A stretch of DNA of 64,000 bases from Cristatella mucedo (GCA_009760855.2 WPIO01000076.1:1329501-1393500), one strand, 5' to 3'; positions 56,301-63,900 are shown, counted from the stretch's first letter. Notes: generated by a model not told the origin, from the sequence alone. Program-made: numbers and translations.

Positions 56301-58266
56301 ATACAAATGAATTTTATTTATTTATTATTTCTTTTTGACTTCGTGTCCTAACAATGACAGAAACGAGCTTCTGTGCCACAGCAAAATCTCTACGTGCATG
56401 CACACTGCAAACAGGGAATGTGCGTGTGCACATGCACAAACACACGACACCGTGTGTCATACCCAAAAGACAGTTGCTCGCTAGCATTTCTATCCGTTGA
56501 TCCGCATAAGCATAAAAGCAAATGCCTGCTAAGATTTGTACTGTAAATGACACGTCCTACAGGCAGCGCTGGCCTGTGTACCTCATACCTAAAATTGGGC
56601 AAAAAACACACGGTTTCATTTCACAAGGCAGCCTATGGACAAGCCACAATGCAGCAACAGCTTCTACACAAGGGAGCTACTATACCCACCAGCAGCACCA
56701 ATTCTGCATGTTGACCACTAAGCAATGGCTAGTTGACCTCGGTGTCTGATAATGCTTCATGGCATGCTGAAGTGGGGAACTTCGTCCACAGCCCTGCAGA
56801 TCAATAGAAGTAGTTCAAGGATGAATTATGTCAGTCCAACGTGTAGCTCTGAGATGCACACAACACGAAAGATGAAATTACACTGAATAGGCGAAGAAGA
56901 AGCAGGCGATGCCCTACAACCCCCGAAGGTCGACAAAAAGAGAAAAAACACGAGAGAGCATTGACGGTGGTCATTGAATGCTCCTGCTGCTACACGAGCA
57001 GTGACTTCTGACAGTCACAGTTTGACTGTACCAGCCTCCACCGTGCCAGCTGGCAACGATGGCATCCAACTTTGTGGTGCAAGGTTAGGCTAAAGCTTAG
57101 ACTCAATCAGCTTCGAGATGTCCGGTCGTCCGTGTTTTGTGCTTGCTTGCAAACAAAGGTTCTGTAAGTTGGAGCCTTTGCTCGGAGTTCCTACGCATTT
57201 CATCTCACGTTCTACATCACATGAACTAAAGAGAGGTTAGCCATGCATGCAAGCATAAGACTAAAAGCACATTTAAGTCTAACTGGATGGGTCAAACCTC
57301 CTAAGGAAAGGGAATGTGTAGAAAAAGGAAGAAGATATGTGAAGAAGCTATGTGACTTTGTACTGCCACCCTCCTCTGCCACTACCCTTGCCTAAGGCAA
57401 TCTCACAAGAACACACAACTAAAGGTGTCGTTGGCCTCTGGTGTGTTCCGCGATCTCTCTCCTAAAATCTGTATGCATGACGGCCAAGCGAATCATGACT
57501 AACGATGGCCTTATTTACATTGCGGCAGACAGTATTAGTAACTATGACTACGCTATTGGTGAGCAATATAGAATTGCCCCTACTGAACGACTAGAACCCA
57601 ACACGTAGGTAGTGAAGTGAAAGCCCCTAAATCTTTGCAAAGAAAAGCAGTCTACCAAAGCTGAGATAGCAGATACCTGCCTGTCTTTACACGGCCCTTA
57701 TCGAGAGTGGGCTTCTTGTGTTCGAATGCTTCCTAACGACACCCACACATGCATTATGTCCTTCATAGCCATTATTAATTGTGCAGACCTGTGTGCCACT
57801 TGTGCATGTGCCAATAAACGTGCATCACAAGCTAGCATGTGCTTGCGAGTGTGTGCGCATACTTAAGACACGTGGGTTTTTAGACTTTAGTCGGGCCACC
57901 ATTGTCACGCCGTCAGTCCAATGAATGAAGCTGGGGCCAGGCACCATCATAGATCTATACAGCCAGCTGGTAACAGCATGATCATACCGAGAAGGCAAGG
58001 CAGCAGTACCTCAACATACCACAACACTTGGATTCCACTGAATATTTCTACCTAGGACGGCTTCTGGTGTACAACAGCCACAAATTTTTAATGAGCCAAT
58101 ACCACAGTGCACTCATCAAGTTCACACATATTAAAAGCCAATTTGACATGCACTCGAAGCTCGGCACAAGTTTCACCTGGTAAGCGCACTGGAGGCACAG
58201 CCATGCAGACATATCGATCCCCAGCCCATCATCTGCACCAGGATTGGGGCCATCCTTGAAACAATC
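33301..58266 (-). CDS. USP16/USP45: USP16/45-like deubiquitinase, gene B (15 exons seen, 5' end missing)
   Basis: This is a split gene for a ubiquitin-specific cysteine protease that removes ubiquitin from substrates; vertebrate USP16 acts on histone H2A. Coding exons on the minus strand, in order: 58266-58177, 56793-56690, 55324-55227, 52610-52456, 51694-51467, 51361-51228, 50046-49959, 49761-49585, 44635-44579, 42000-41833, 41279-40856, 40622-39849, 34739-34645, 34555-34469, 33774-33301. All junctions are GT-AG and every phase agrees, giving 3153 nt with no internal stop. Order of parts: ZnF-UBP, linker, Cys box, finger CxxC, low-complexity insert, second CxxC, LHLKRF motif, His box, stop. 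Human USP16 is about 823 residues, so this is longer, mainly through the insert. The start codon and first zinc ligands were not found and may lie beyond 58.3 kb or outside the window. Family placement rests on recalled family sequence, without a database search. Confidence 0.9.
34469..34555 (-). CDS. USP16/USP45: Gene B exon b14: [11 protein letters not shown] motif
   Basis: The exon is 87 nt, with acceptor CATATAG and donor GTGAGT, phase 0 on both sides. It encodes [14 protein letters not shown] then [15 protein letters not shown], equivalent to [24 protein letters not shown] of USP16. Confidence 0.93.
34645..34739 (-). CDS. USP16/USP45: Gene B exon b13: LTLHLKRF motif
   Basis: The exon is 95 nt, with acceptor CCTTTAG and donor GTAGCA. 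It encodes [20 protein letters not shown] then [11 protein letters not shown]. The PPxLxLHLKRF motif is diagnostic for the USP fold just before the His box. Confidence 0.95.
34966..35640. mobile_element. Non-autonomous DNA transposon remnant
   Basis: The left end CAGTCGACCCTCGTTTATCG, followed by CGATAGGTGAATTTCCACGA, and the right end AAACGCGATAAAGTGAAGCC, then CGAAAGTCGAAGC, form the mirrored subterminal pattern of a family of short inverted-repeat elements (Tc1/mariner or pogo-like). The extreme right terminus is degenerate. No transposase frame. A TA flanks the left end. Family name is inference. Confidence 0.55.
35900..37300 (-). mobile_element. Third, divergent CR1-like LINE
   Basis: Minus strand: [37 protein letters not shown] (RT N-terminal motif), a gap, then [19 protein letters not shown] and [20 protein letters not shown], and a C-terminal [10 protein letters not shown]-like end near 35.95 kb. 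It follows family 1 motif order but at much lower similarity. Many stops. Confidence 0.6.
37333..38035 (-). mobile_element. LINE family 1 3' part, interrupted
   Basis: The minus-strand 3' UTR and C-terminus lie at 37333-37645 and resume at 37838-38035 (TGCCAGTGCAGGTCGGCGAG). The interval is filled by an opposite-strand LINE tail. Missing sequence at the junction is small. Confidence 0.7.
37660..37826 (+). mobile_element. LINE family 1 3' UTR inserted in a LINE
   Basis: A very short plus-strand copy: GACCCTGTGCATGTCACCCC, CAGCAAATGTAAAGTGCCTA, then a (TTA)n tail at 37800-37820. Extreme 5' truncation inside the minus-strand copy around it. Confidence 0.75.
38036..39180. other. Gene B intron, nothing recognised
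   Basis: Part of the large intron between exons b12 and b13. No repeat family or coding similarity seen. Confidence 0.45.
39185..39600 (-). mobile_element. LINE family 1 3' end, diverged
   Basis: Forward sequence CACAGAACTGAATCTCTTTC, then ACCCGCTAAATGCTGTCATA and GGAGTTCCAGGCTTGGAAGC, matches the reverse complement of the C-terminus and 3' UTR. Confidence 0.7.
39696..40100. repeat. Near-identical tract shared with gene A (copy in gene B)
   Basis: Partner of 10684-11090. It covers the 5' part of the intron after exon b12 and the 3' half of that exon. Confidence 0.85.
39849..40622 (-). CDS. USP16/USP45: Gene B exon b12: hexapeptide repeats and second finger CxxC
   Basis: The exon is 774 nt, with acceptor GCATTAG and donor GTAAGT. 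The first part holds about seven copies of the hexapeptide NPTAQS (40404-40519), encoded by an 18-bp minisatellite. The second half encodes [20 protein letters not shown] followed by CTSCTLRK, matching USP16 CLYQFTRNEKL...LLCEVCTRR; this CxxC completes the finger zinc ribbon. The 3' part and adjoining intron are nearly identical to gene A. Confidence 0.88.
40404..40519 (-). repeat. 18-bp coding minisatellite (NPTAQS repeats)
   Basis: About seven near-perfect 18-bp units (forward GATTGCTTTGGGCCGTGG) within gene B exon b12, in frame and encoding the hexapeptide NPTAQS. One unit has an Ile variant (NPIAQS). The unit length preserves frame, so copy number can vary without breaking the gene. Confidence 0.95.
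40856..41279 (-). CDS. USP16/USP45: Gene B exon b11: low-complexity insert
   Basis: The exon is 424 nt, with acceptor TTTTTGCAG and donor GTAACT. It starts [10 protein letters not shown], then an acidic, Ser-rich, presumably disordered insert lying inside the catalytic domain, as in USP16 and USP45. It ends [10 protein letters not shown] plus one nucleotide, continued in exon b12. There are no recognisable domains. Confidence 0.78.
41833..42000 (-). CDS. USP16/USP45: Gene B exon b10: basic linker
   Basis: The exon is 168 nt, with acceptor TTTGAAG and donor GTGCGC, both conserved in gene A. It encodes a basic and acidic linker ending [16 protein letters not shown], which resembles the SKHLQKKAKKQAKK stretch in the USP16 insert. 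The donor GTGCGC is unusual but is the only site that keeps phase with exon b11. Confidence 0.78.
42001..42900. other. Gene B intron, nothing recognised
   Basis: Intron between exons b9 and b10. No coding similarity or repeat family identified. Confidence 0.4.
42905..43270 (-). mobile_element. LINE 3' end, old copy
   Basis: The minus strand encodes [20 protein letters not shown], then [15 protein letters not shown], equivalent to the AWNSLP...DLTTFKKNLKTHLF end of family 1. The forward start CACCATAAAAGAGCCAAATC resembles the 3' UTR. Strongly diverged. Confidence 0.6.
43683..43995. mobile_element. hAT-like MITE, 313 bp
   Basis: Terminal inverted repeats: left CAGTGGCAAAGCCAAGATTT, right (reverse complement) CAGTGGTAGAGCCAGAGGAG, both followed by a G-rich stretch. 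Flanking 8-mers CTTACAGG and CTCACATG match at 6 of 8, as expected for an aged hAT-type target duplication. No transposase. A poly-G run lies at about 43893-43905. Confidence 0.7.
44579..44635 (-). CDS. USP16/USP45: Gene B exon b9: FLDLSLS motif
   Basis: This is a 57-nt microexon with acceptor TTTGTAG and donor GTATGT. It encodes [19 protein letters not shown], matching the [11 protein letters not shown] motif that follows the first CxxC in USPs. Gene A has two copies of this exon. Confidence 0.9.
45490..46360 (+). mobile_element. LINE family 1, intact C-terminal frame and full 3' end
   Basis: The plus frame 45535-46140 (201 codons) is open: [60 protein letters not shown] and [18 protein letters not shown]. 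The 3' UTR ends TGATGGTGCTTTATCAAGTG and a short TTA tail. 5' truncated; relatively young. In the intron between exons b8 and b9. Confidence 0.88.
46361..49040. other. Gene B intron with small repeats
   Basis: An about 84-bp tandem duplication (GCTTCATTTCTGGAACCCAG) lies at 47108-47275, a (CA)n run at 46958-46974, and a palindrome-rich ATGATCATTCATGA block at 47880-47980. Apart from the SINE-2 copy listed separately, no gene was recognised. Confidence 0.6.
48342..48508 (-). mobile_element. SINE-2 copy, full head
   Basis: Minus strand: A-box region GGCACACTTGGTAAGGCGG, B box GGTTCAAATCC (48449-48459), body ACTTTATCGCCGCTGCAAGC, GATAGCCGTAAAGGCTCTCC, end GGCTGTTAAATCAGCTAGT. This is the best template for the family in the window. 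Confidence 0.82.
49050..49192 (-). mobile_element. SINE-1 copy, diverged tail
   Basis: Minus strand: CTTGGCATAGAGGTTAGGAT (A-box side), B box GGGCTCGAGCCC (49127-49138), then AGCATATGTGAAGCGCATAT and CAAGTTCTCATAAGATGC, a decayed version of the LINE family 1 3' end. Confidence 0.65.
49585..49761 (-). CDS. USP16/USP45: Gene B exon b8: IFGG motif and first finger CxxC
   Basis: The exon is 177 nt, with acceptor TGTACAG and donor GTAAGT. It encodes [14 protein letters not shown], a charged segment, then [24 protein letters not shown](E/H)LxSxxxCxxC is the start of the USP fingers; the CxxC is half of the structural zinc ribbon. The length equals that of the partner exon in gene A. Confidence 0.94.
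49959..50046 (-). CDS. USP16/USP45: Gene B exon b7: QQQDSHELL motif
   Basis: The exon is 88 nt, with acceptor TGGTAG and donor GTACGT. It encodes [20 protein letters not shown] then DGMRNEEIF, the [16 protein letters not shown] motif that lines the USP active site. The single-nucleotide entry phase completes the final Lys codon of exon b6. Confidence 0.93.
51046..51190 (-). mobile_element. SINE-2 copy, 5' truncated
   Basis: Minus strand: the B-box region GGGTTGGAATCCTGC and body GCCGCTGCAAGCGGTGGCGA are kept, and the A-box part is missing. Inserted close to the donor of gene B exon b6. Confidence 0.78.
51228..51361 (-). CDS. USP16/USP45: Gene B exon b6: USP catalytic domain
   Basis: The exon is 134 nt, with acceptor TTTGCAG and donor GTAAGT. 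It encodes [20 protein letters not shown] and ends [12 protein letters not shown], matching the GPLTLAMSQFLNEM...[11 protein letters not shown] segment of USP16. A SINE sits in the intron only about 38 bp beyond the donor. Confidence 0.9.
51467..51694 (-). CDS. USP16/USP45: Gene B exon b5: USP Cys box
   Basis: The exon is 228 nt, with acceptor CTGTAG and donor GTAACG. It begins [18 protein letters not shown], the Cys box of ubiquitin-specific proteases with the nucleophilic Cys in GNTCF. After it come [13 protein letters not shown] and a Ser/Arg-rich stretch. The exon has exactly the same length as its partner in gene A. Confidence 0.95.
51985..52055 (-). mobile_element. LINE family 1 3' tail scrap
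   Basis: A (TAA)n run followed by TGCACTTGATAAAGCGCCCT and CAGAGAACTCAATCTCTCTA; only the last about 70 bp of the element. Confidence 0.75.
52456..52610 (-). CDS. USP16/USP45: Gene B exon b4: linker between ZnF-UBP and catalytic domain
   Basis: The exon is 155 nt (acceptor GATGTAG, donor GTAATG). It encodes a Lys- and Asp-rich start, then VDSPVPGG and a segment ending LMLPKLK, where USP16 has LPKVKVK just before its Cys box. Phase 2-nt entry and phase 0 exit join b3 and b5 without a stop. Sequence similarity is weak except at the end; position and phase carry the call. Confidence 0.78.
52972..53243 (-). mobile_element. LINE family 2, 3' end
   Basis: Forward AATGTAATGTCGTGTATCTC, then CTTTCGGTACACATTCGGTA and AGCAGTTGAGGTAGTGAGTA match the 62.3-62.5 kb copy base for base over long stretches. 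Only the 3' end. Confidence 0.8.
53245..53345 (-). mobile_element. Possible tRNA-like SINE with (TG)n insert
   Basis: Minus strand: TAGCCCAGAAATAAGGTTCT as A-box side, a (CA)n run of about 30 bp (53281-53310 on plus as TG), then B box GTAGGTTTGAGTCCTGCAG. The dinucleotide run sits where SINE-2 at 28.2 kb has its (TC)n. Confidence 0.5.
53795..55160 (+). mobile_element. LINE family 1, degenerate RT to 3' end
   Basis: A lone tail (GCTTTATCAAGTGCATTATC) lies at 53795-53842. From 53872 a longer copy runs: [61 protein letters not shown] and [24 protein letters not shown] has become YVDE. Stops and frameshifts throughout. It ends in a 3' UTR near 55160. Confidence 0.8.
55227..55324 (-). CDS. USP16/USP45: Gene B exon b3: end of ZnF-UBP
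   Basis: The exon is 98 nt, with acceptor ATTGCAG and donor GTACAT. It encodes [17 protein letters not shown] and a following helix, corresponding to WCYVCDNEV of USP16, the last strand and helix of the ZnF-UBP. Phase 1 exit matches exon b4. Confidence 0.88.
55771..55938 (+). repeat. Dispersed repeat shared with 11961-12088
   Basis: AGCAAAGTACTTTTTGAC and, later, CAGTAAAATTCAGGCTCTG match the region 11961-12088 (GTGCAAGTACTTTTTGACGA, CAGTAAAACTCGGGTTCTG). Origin unknown. A plus frame across it (55521-55910, 129 codons) is unrecognised. Confidence 0.5.
56185..56330 (+). mobile_element. SINE-1 (tRNA head, LINE family 1 tail)
   Basis: Head GGTCCAGCTGTTATGGTGCT and B box GGGCTCGAGCCCC (56240-56252), then TGTAAAGCGCCTGAATAGAG, TTCTCTTAGGGGGCTATACA and an ATTT-type tail. 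The tail follows the LINE family 1 3' UTR, including the paired blocks that could form its hairpin. Confidence 0.82.
56690..56793 (-). CDS. USP16/USP45: Gene B exon b2: ZnF-UBP, core
   Basis: The exon is 104 nt, with acceptor CTGCAG and donor GTGGGT. It encodes [15 protein letters not shown], then [16 protein letters not shown], matching the GCGR...QHALKHY..TPRSEPHC pattern of USP16 very closely. The Cys and His zinc ligands are kept. Phase 0 entry continues exon b1 exactly (CAYQ then GCGR), and phase 2 exit completes a Trp codon in exon b3. Confidence 0.92.
56794..58176. other. Gene B intron, nothing recognised
   Basis: Intron between exons b1 and b2. Short frames only; no repeat family identified. 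Confidence 0.45.
58177..58266 (-). CDS. USP16/USP45: Gene B exon b1: ZnF-UBP, first half
   Basis: Ninety nt, phase 0 at both ends, acceptor TTTTTTGCAG and donor GTGAAA. It encodes DCFKDGP, an acidic loop, then [11 protein letters not shown], which aligns with the WLCLKCGHQ segment of the USP16 ZnF-UBP. It therefore supplies zinc-binding Cys residues of a domain that binds the free C-terminus of ubiquitin. The preceding CxH ligand pair should be in an upstream exon that I could not find. Confidence 0.82.
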
Positions 58267-58817
58267 CTGCAAAAAACAGCAAACAGTGATGGCAAAACAA
58301 ATCAAGGCAACTGGTCACTTACTGGACAAGTGCAGGATTGTGTGTGCTCTTATCGCTGGACAGACACATGCTTGCACTGGTGCACACACGCATACACGCA
58401 TACACACATACTCTTTTCTGATGTTCAACAAACAACAACTTTAGATAGATGAGCAGCAGCCATTATTAACAAGGCAAGGTACAACAGTCACCATGCAGTA
58501 GCCAATACAACTCCATAGCTCAGACAGCATGCTGTACAGGCCACTGCAAAAAAGGGCCCGCAAATACCTTTCTCCAAAACAAACACCAGATACACCAAGC
58601 CTGAACGAGTGTGAAAATGTGAAGAAATCTGATCGATAAGAAAGATAAGTACTTAAATTATACTATATACTACTATTCCAGTCTGTAGGGGCATATGAAC
58701 TAAACGCATGGCTCCAAAGGATTTAAGGTTGGTTAGAGGCACAGCTAAACGATTTTAATAGATTTTTCCTCACCTCCAGGCACCAAGCACTCCTAGCATT
58801 CCTTGTTGCGGAATTTC
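58267..58817. other. Upstream of exon b1; LINE scrap
   Basis: A (CA)-rich tract lies at 58382-58412. A minus-strand LINE family 1 scrap lies at 58672-58760 (GCATATGAACTAAACGCATG). I searched for the missing first ZnF-UBP exon (CxH motif) here and did not find it. Confidence 0.5.
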
Positions 58818-59362
58818 CTTAATAATAATAATAATAATAATTCACTTGATAAAGCACCCTCAGAGAACCTAATCTCTCTCTAGGCGCTTTACATTTGCTG
58901 TAAAGTAAATGGCAATTGAATGGTAAGTAAAATCATGCTTGAAAAACAAACGAAATGAATAATATGGTTAGGGGTGACATGCACAGGGTCAGCATGCAAA
59001 TGTGGTTAGTGGCAGCATGCACAGTGTCAGCACGCATAAGCACATCAAGGACGAATCACGGGGACCCACTAAATGCTGTCCTAAATAGGTGTTTTTAGGT
59101 TCCTTTTAAATGTGGTCAGGTCAGGGGATGTTCTGACGCAGGTCGGGAGGGAGTTCAAGGCTTTGGGAGCATATGAACTAAATGCACGGTCTCCAAAGGA
59201 TTTAAGGTTTGTATGAGGTACTTCTAGACTGTTGGATTCCGAAAAGCGGGTGGCACGATGCTTGGCCTGATGGGGTAGTATATCTGACAGATAGGCTGGA
59301 GCCATAGAATGAAGGAACCTAAAAGTGAGCGACAAAACCTTGAAGTCAATCCGTTGCTTGAC
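58818..59362 (-). mobile_element. LINE family 1, C-terminus and 3' end
   Basis: Minus strand: [47 protein letters not shown], then the 3' UTR and (TAA)n tail at 58821-58842. Very similar to the 14.4-15.6 kb copy. 5' breakpoint near 59362. Confidence 0.82.
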
Positions 59363-59584
59363 TTGTCAATCCGCTCCTTCTGCAAATCATAGCTCTTGCA
59401 AACATCGTATATGGAAACCGCTAAAGCTAAGACCATCACATTTCACTCTGATATGTGAAGTATTGGCCGAGTTATGGATTTTAAAAGACACACCTACATT
59501 AGAAATGAGGCTATATAAAAGTCACAAGAATGCACCTAAACAGGCCTTACACATGTATTAAGATCTACCACGGTTCGACAAGTT

Positions 59585-59940
59585 AGGATAGACTCCAGAG
59601 TTTTGATGTGAGTGGACAAAGATCATCCAGACTGCATCGCATCTCCAGACTTGACCACATTTAAAAAGAAACTAAATAGGCATCTACTTATCACAGCATT
59701 GAGTGGGTCCCTGTGATTCGACCTTTATGTGCATATGCATGCTTATAATGTGCATGCTGCCACTAACCTAACTTGCATGCTGACCCTGTGCATGTCACCC
59801 CTAACCATGTTATTCTTGTTTATTGAGCATGCTACCATTAACCATTATTAGATCGTACTTCCTTTGGAGCACACGTAAAGCAACTAGAAAGAGATTGAGT
59901 TTTCTGTGGGTGCTTTATCAAACGTTTTATTATTATTATT
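59585..59940 (+). mobile_element. LINE family 1 with internal deletion
   Basis: Plus strand: GTGAGTGGACAAAGATCATC (RT region) joins directly to CTCCAGACTTGACCACATTT (C-terminus), then the 3' UTR and TTA tail. About 800 bp is missing relative to full copies. Confidence 0.75.
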
Positions 59941-60230
59941 CAAGGAAACACTAAAGTACAGGGTATCCCAGGGCTCTGGGCTTGGTTTGCTTCTTTTCAG
60001 TTTACACTCAATCTCTTGCCATGTATTCGAAAACCACAATCTAGGCTTCACTCGAAATAATTCCGATGAAATACAACTGTACCTACGCTTTGGTCCCTCC
60101 CAGCCTTCGAGCACGTCCCACTCTTGCTGCATGTATTGCAGACATGGATGGAACGTACTTTCTCAAATTGAATGATGATACAACCGACTCGGTCGTTAAA
60201 GGCAAACCTAGAGTATGACCCTAGATTTGA
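59941..60230 (+). mobile_element. LINE family 1 RT scrap
   Basis: A degenerate plus-strand segment equivalent to [11 protein letters not shown]...[20 protein letters not shown], recognisable from TACAGGGTATCCCAGGGCTC and GGTCCCTCCCAGCCTTCGAG. Old copy. Confidence 0.6.
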
Positions 60231-60419
60231 CCAAATGCAGATCTCATTCAGTCTACAATGTGTGCCCTCCTCCTCCATATCTAAAACCACATGTGAATCG
60301 CGAAACCTCAAGACTTTTAACATCGATGCTATTCGTGTGAGAATTATCTACTTTGCCTCTGCTGCTCAATCCCCCTTCCGACCTGTCATCATTGGCAGAT
60401 TGCTACAACACGACACTAG

Positions 60420-63345
60420 CTGACATGCTCGATGAGTTTGCACCTCTGACTAAGCACACCCTCGCCCAGATGGCCTATGGCTTACCGCAGACATTACACT
60501 AGCTACGTCTACTAGGCAAAATCTTGAAAAACATATACAAGATTAGGACTGACTGTCCATCGACAGGGATACGAGGACTACCGTAGATCGTACGAATCGA
60601 TCCTAGCAAAGGATAAGCCTAGCTTCTATAAAAAAAAGGTCGAATCACAGATGCATGATCCCAAAATGCTGATGTCTACGGATCAACAATTTCCTTAACA
60701 ACTCCTAGGTTAGCTCCCTACCTTGTGATCCCTGTAGTGATCTAGATGATTGCTTCTCCAGCTTCTTTGTCAACACGGCAGACAAGATTAGAGAGTCCAT
60801 TCCTAAGATGGCACCATCCCTGGAATCCTGTACCTCTATTCCATGTGGCACCTCAATGTCTACATTCAAGGTCACTAGTGACCTCGTCCTGAAGTTCATA
60901 TCCCAATGGAACAAGATAACTAGTCTTCTGGACGCTATTCCCACTGATCTGCTTCTGCAATGAATTGGCCTGCTGCTGCCATGTATAACTAACACCATAA
61001 ATATGTCATTACCCTCGGGTCACGTCCCAGCACCTTTAGAAAGCCTGTAGTTGGGGAACTATTCAAGAAAGCAACACTAGACCAAAAGAACTTGAGCAAC
61101 TTCCATCCACCCAGTCACCCTTCTACCATTCCTATCAAAGACACTGGAATGAGTCGTGGCCGACCAGCTGAACTCATATATTGAAGTTTCACACCTTGCT
61201 AGTGAGTTCCAGTCTGGTTTTAGAGCTAATCACTCCACAGAGTCAGCATTGCTTCAGGTATAACGACCTACTTAGGAATGCAGACATGGGTAGAGTATCT
61301 CTGCTTGTTTTGCTCGATCTTTCGGCAACTTTTGATACTATCGATCACTAAGGAATTATTAAGCACCTCTCATCTCACCTGGGCATCATTGGCACAGCAT
61401 TGTAATGGTTCAGGTCCTATCTCAGTAGCAGACTACAGAGTAGTGATATGATCCAAGTAGTGATGGACAAAGATCATCCGAGAAACCTCTAAAATAAGGG
61501 TACCTCAGGGATTTCTGCTTGGTCCTATTCTTTTCACGGTGTATACTCTCCCTCTTGCCGATGTGATTACCAAGCACAATCTAGGCTTTCACTTCTAAGC
61601 AGATGACACTCACTTGTACTTTTGCTTTGATCCCTCCTATCCCTCCGGCACGTCAAATTCTCCCAGCTCCCTGCTGATGTATTGCTGACATCCACAAATG
61701 GATGGCAGCAAACTTTCTTAAATTAAAGGATAAAACCAATTTACTAGTTATGGACAAACCGAGGGTGATTCAGAAATTGCAGAGGTTAACCCTCACAATC
61801 GGCTCTGCCAGCTTATCTCCTTTTGAATCTGCACGAAATCTAGGTGTCACGTTCCAAACTGATCTTGACGATCACATCAGCTCCACAATCAAGCCTGCCT
61901 ACTTTTAGCTATACAACCTTGCTTAAATTCAGGCTTGTTTAGACAGGGATACCACATCTAAATTGATCCATGCATTTGTGACATCCTGTCTTGACTTCTA
62001 TAACTCAATGCTTGCTGGCTATCGGCCTGTGCACTCCGGCACTTACAGCTGGTGCAAAACTCTGCAGCTAGGCTTGATGTCGTAAGCATCGCAGTTGCCA
62101 CGTCTCACCACTTCTTGCCGACTAGCACTGGCTCCCAGTCAAGCAAAGCATAGACTTCAAGGTTCGGTCACTCACGTTTAGGTCCTTAATTCTTTGGCCC
62201 CAGCCTAAAAATCTGATACACTGCCCCACCAGGTTAAGCATCGCACCACCTGCTTTTCGGAATCTAATCGTAATGTAATGTAATGTAATGTATCTCCGTC
62301 AGTAACTCCACAAAGTCGTAAAGACCATGTGGGTGTTACGCAGGAGAGTTTTGTATAGTGCACTCACAGCTTAAGCGGCTTTCGGTACGCATTCGGTAGC
62401 CAACAGACTTCGTCTCACGCAACAAAGAGAAAGTGGGAAGCATAGCAGTCAGGAGAGCAGTTGAGGTAGTGAGTAGCATGGAAGTAGCAGTTCAGAACCG
62501 CTGAAAAAGATGTGCCATAGTCGGCAGTTTGAGAGTAGATGTCGTTGCGCAAGAATTGTGGAAGCGAGTTCCACAGTCTAGGACCTGCAGAGCTAAAGCT
62601 TCTGTCGCCAACTGTCTTTAAGCGGAGGAATGGGACAGCTAATTTATTGTCCACACAGGACCTGAGGGCTCGAACAGGCTGAAACTGATGCAGCAGTTCA
62701 GCTAGGTACGAAGGAGCCAAGCCGTGGCGGGCCTTGTGGGTCAGAGTAAGAACTTCGCTCTGTATACTTTGCTGAACCGGCAACCATCCTAGCTCTTCCA
62801 GCAAAGGTGACACGTGCTCGAACTGCTGGGACTTGAAGACCAGCCTTGCAGCCATATTCATAGTCCGCTGTAGTGGCATAATAGCTTTCTTTGGTAGCCC
62901 AGCCAAGAGGGAATGTTTACCTATACCTCATATAGACCTCAAATCCTTTGGAGGCTGTGCCTTTAGTTAGTATGCTCTTAAAGCCTGGAACTCACTTCCG
63001 ACTTGCGTCACATCTCCTGACTTGTCCACATTTAAAAAGAAATTAAAATGCATCTAGTTATCAAAGCATTTGGTGGGCCCCTGTGATTCGACCTTTACGT
63101 ACTTATGCGTGCTGACCCTGTGCATGCTGCCCCTAACCATACTGGTATGCTGACCCTGTGCATGTCACCTCTGATCATGTTATTCTTTTTATTTTTTTGT
63201 TATTTTTTATCGAGCATGCTACCATTAACAATTCGACCGTGTTCCTTTGCAGCAAATGTAAAGTGCCTAGAAAAAGATGAATTCTGACAGTGCTTTATCA
63301 AACGATTATTATCATCATTATTATTATTATTATTATCATTATTAC
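60420..63345 (+). mobile_element. LINE family 1, longest copy, interrupted
   Basis: Plus strand from the pre-RT region (LDEFAPLTKHT, then NTADKIRESIP) through STFKVTSDLVLKFISQWN, FQSGFRANHSTESALL, the RT core and [13 protein letters not shown] to 62277. It resumes at 62910 with the C-terminus, 3' UTR and TTA tail (63300-63345). Stops are numerous. The gap is an inserted family 2 element. Confidence 0.85.
62278..62909 (-). mobile_element. LINE family 2 with (CATTA)n tail, nested
   Basis: The minus-strand frame 62906-62415 is open: MNMAARLVFKSQQFEHVSPL, LEELGWLPVQQSIQSEVLTL, YLAELLHQFQPVRALRS and DRSFSSAGPRLWNSLPQFL, a CR1/Jockey-like RT C-terminus distinct from family 1. The 3' tail is a pentanucleotide run (forward TAATG repeats, 62278-62297). 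It cuts the family 1 copy at AATCTAATCG/TTTACCTATA. Confidence 0.88.
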
Positions 63346-63349
63346 GTAG

Positions 63350-63900
63350 CAACTGCAATACTAACGACACACAAGACTAGCTGCAGAGTTTTGCATAAGC
63401 TTTGCACAGGCCGGTAGACCAGCAAGCAGTGAGTTATAAAAGTTAAGACAGGATGTCACAAATGCATGAACCGATTTAGATGTGGTATCCCTGTCTATAC
63501 AGGCCCGAATTTAAGCAATGTTATGTAGCTGAAAATAGGTAGACTTGACCGTGTAGTTGATGTGGTCGTCTAACGAAAGGTCACTTTGGAACACGACACC
63601 TAGATTTCGTGCAGATTCAACAGGAGATAAATACTACTGATACTGGCAGAGCCGATTGTGGGGGTTAACCTCTGCCATTTCTGAATCCCACTCGGTTTGC
63701 CCATAACCAGTAAGTTGATTTTATCCTCATTCCTTTGAGAAAGTTTGCTGCCATCCATGTGCAAATGTCATCAACGCATGCAGCAAAGGAGTTGAGAGAA
63801 TTCGACGTGCTGGAGAGTTGAGGGGGATCAAAGCAAGGGTGCGAATATCATGAGAGTAGAAGTGAAAGCCTACATTGTGCCTAGCAATCACATCTCATTA
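63350..63900 (-). mobile_element. LINE family 1, RT fragment
   Basis: Minus strand: [66 protein letters not shown]; it ends without a 3' UTR against the TTA tail of the preceding copy. Confidence 0.75.

Noticed and set aside
62415-62906. A 163-codon frame as a unique gene
   Set aside because: It is a LINE family 2 C-terminus with copies at 2.7 and 53.0 kb.
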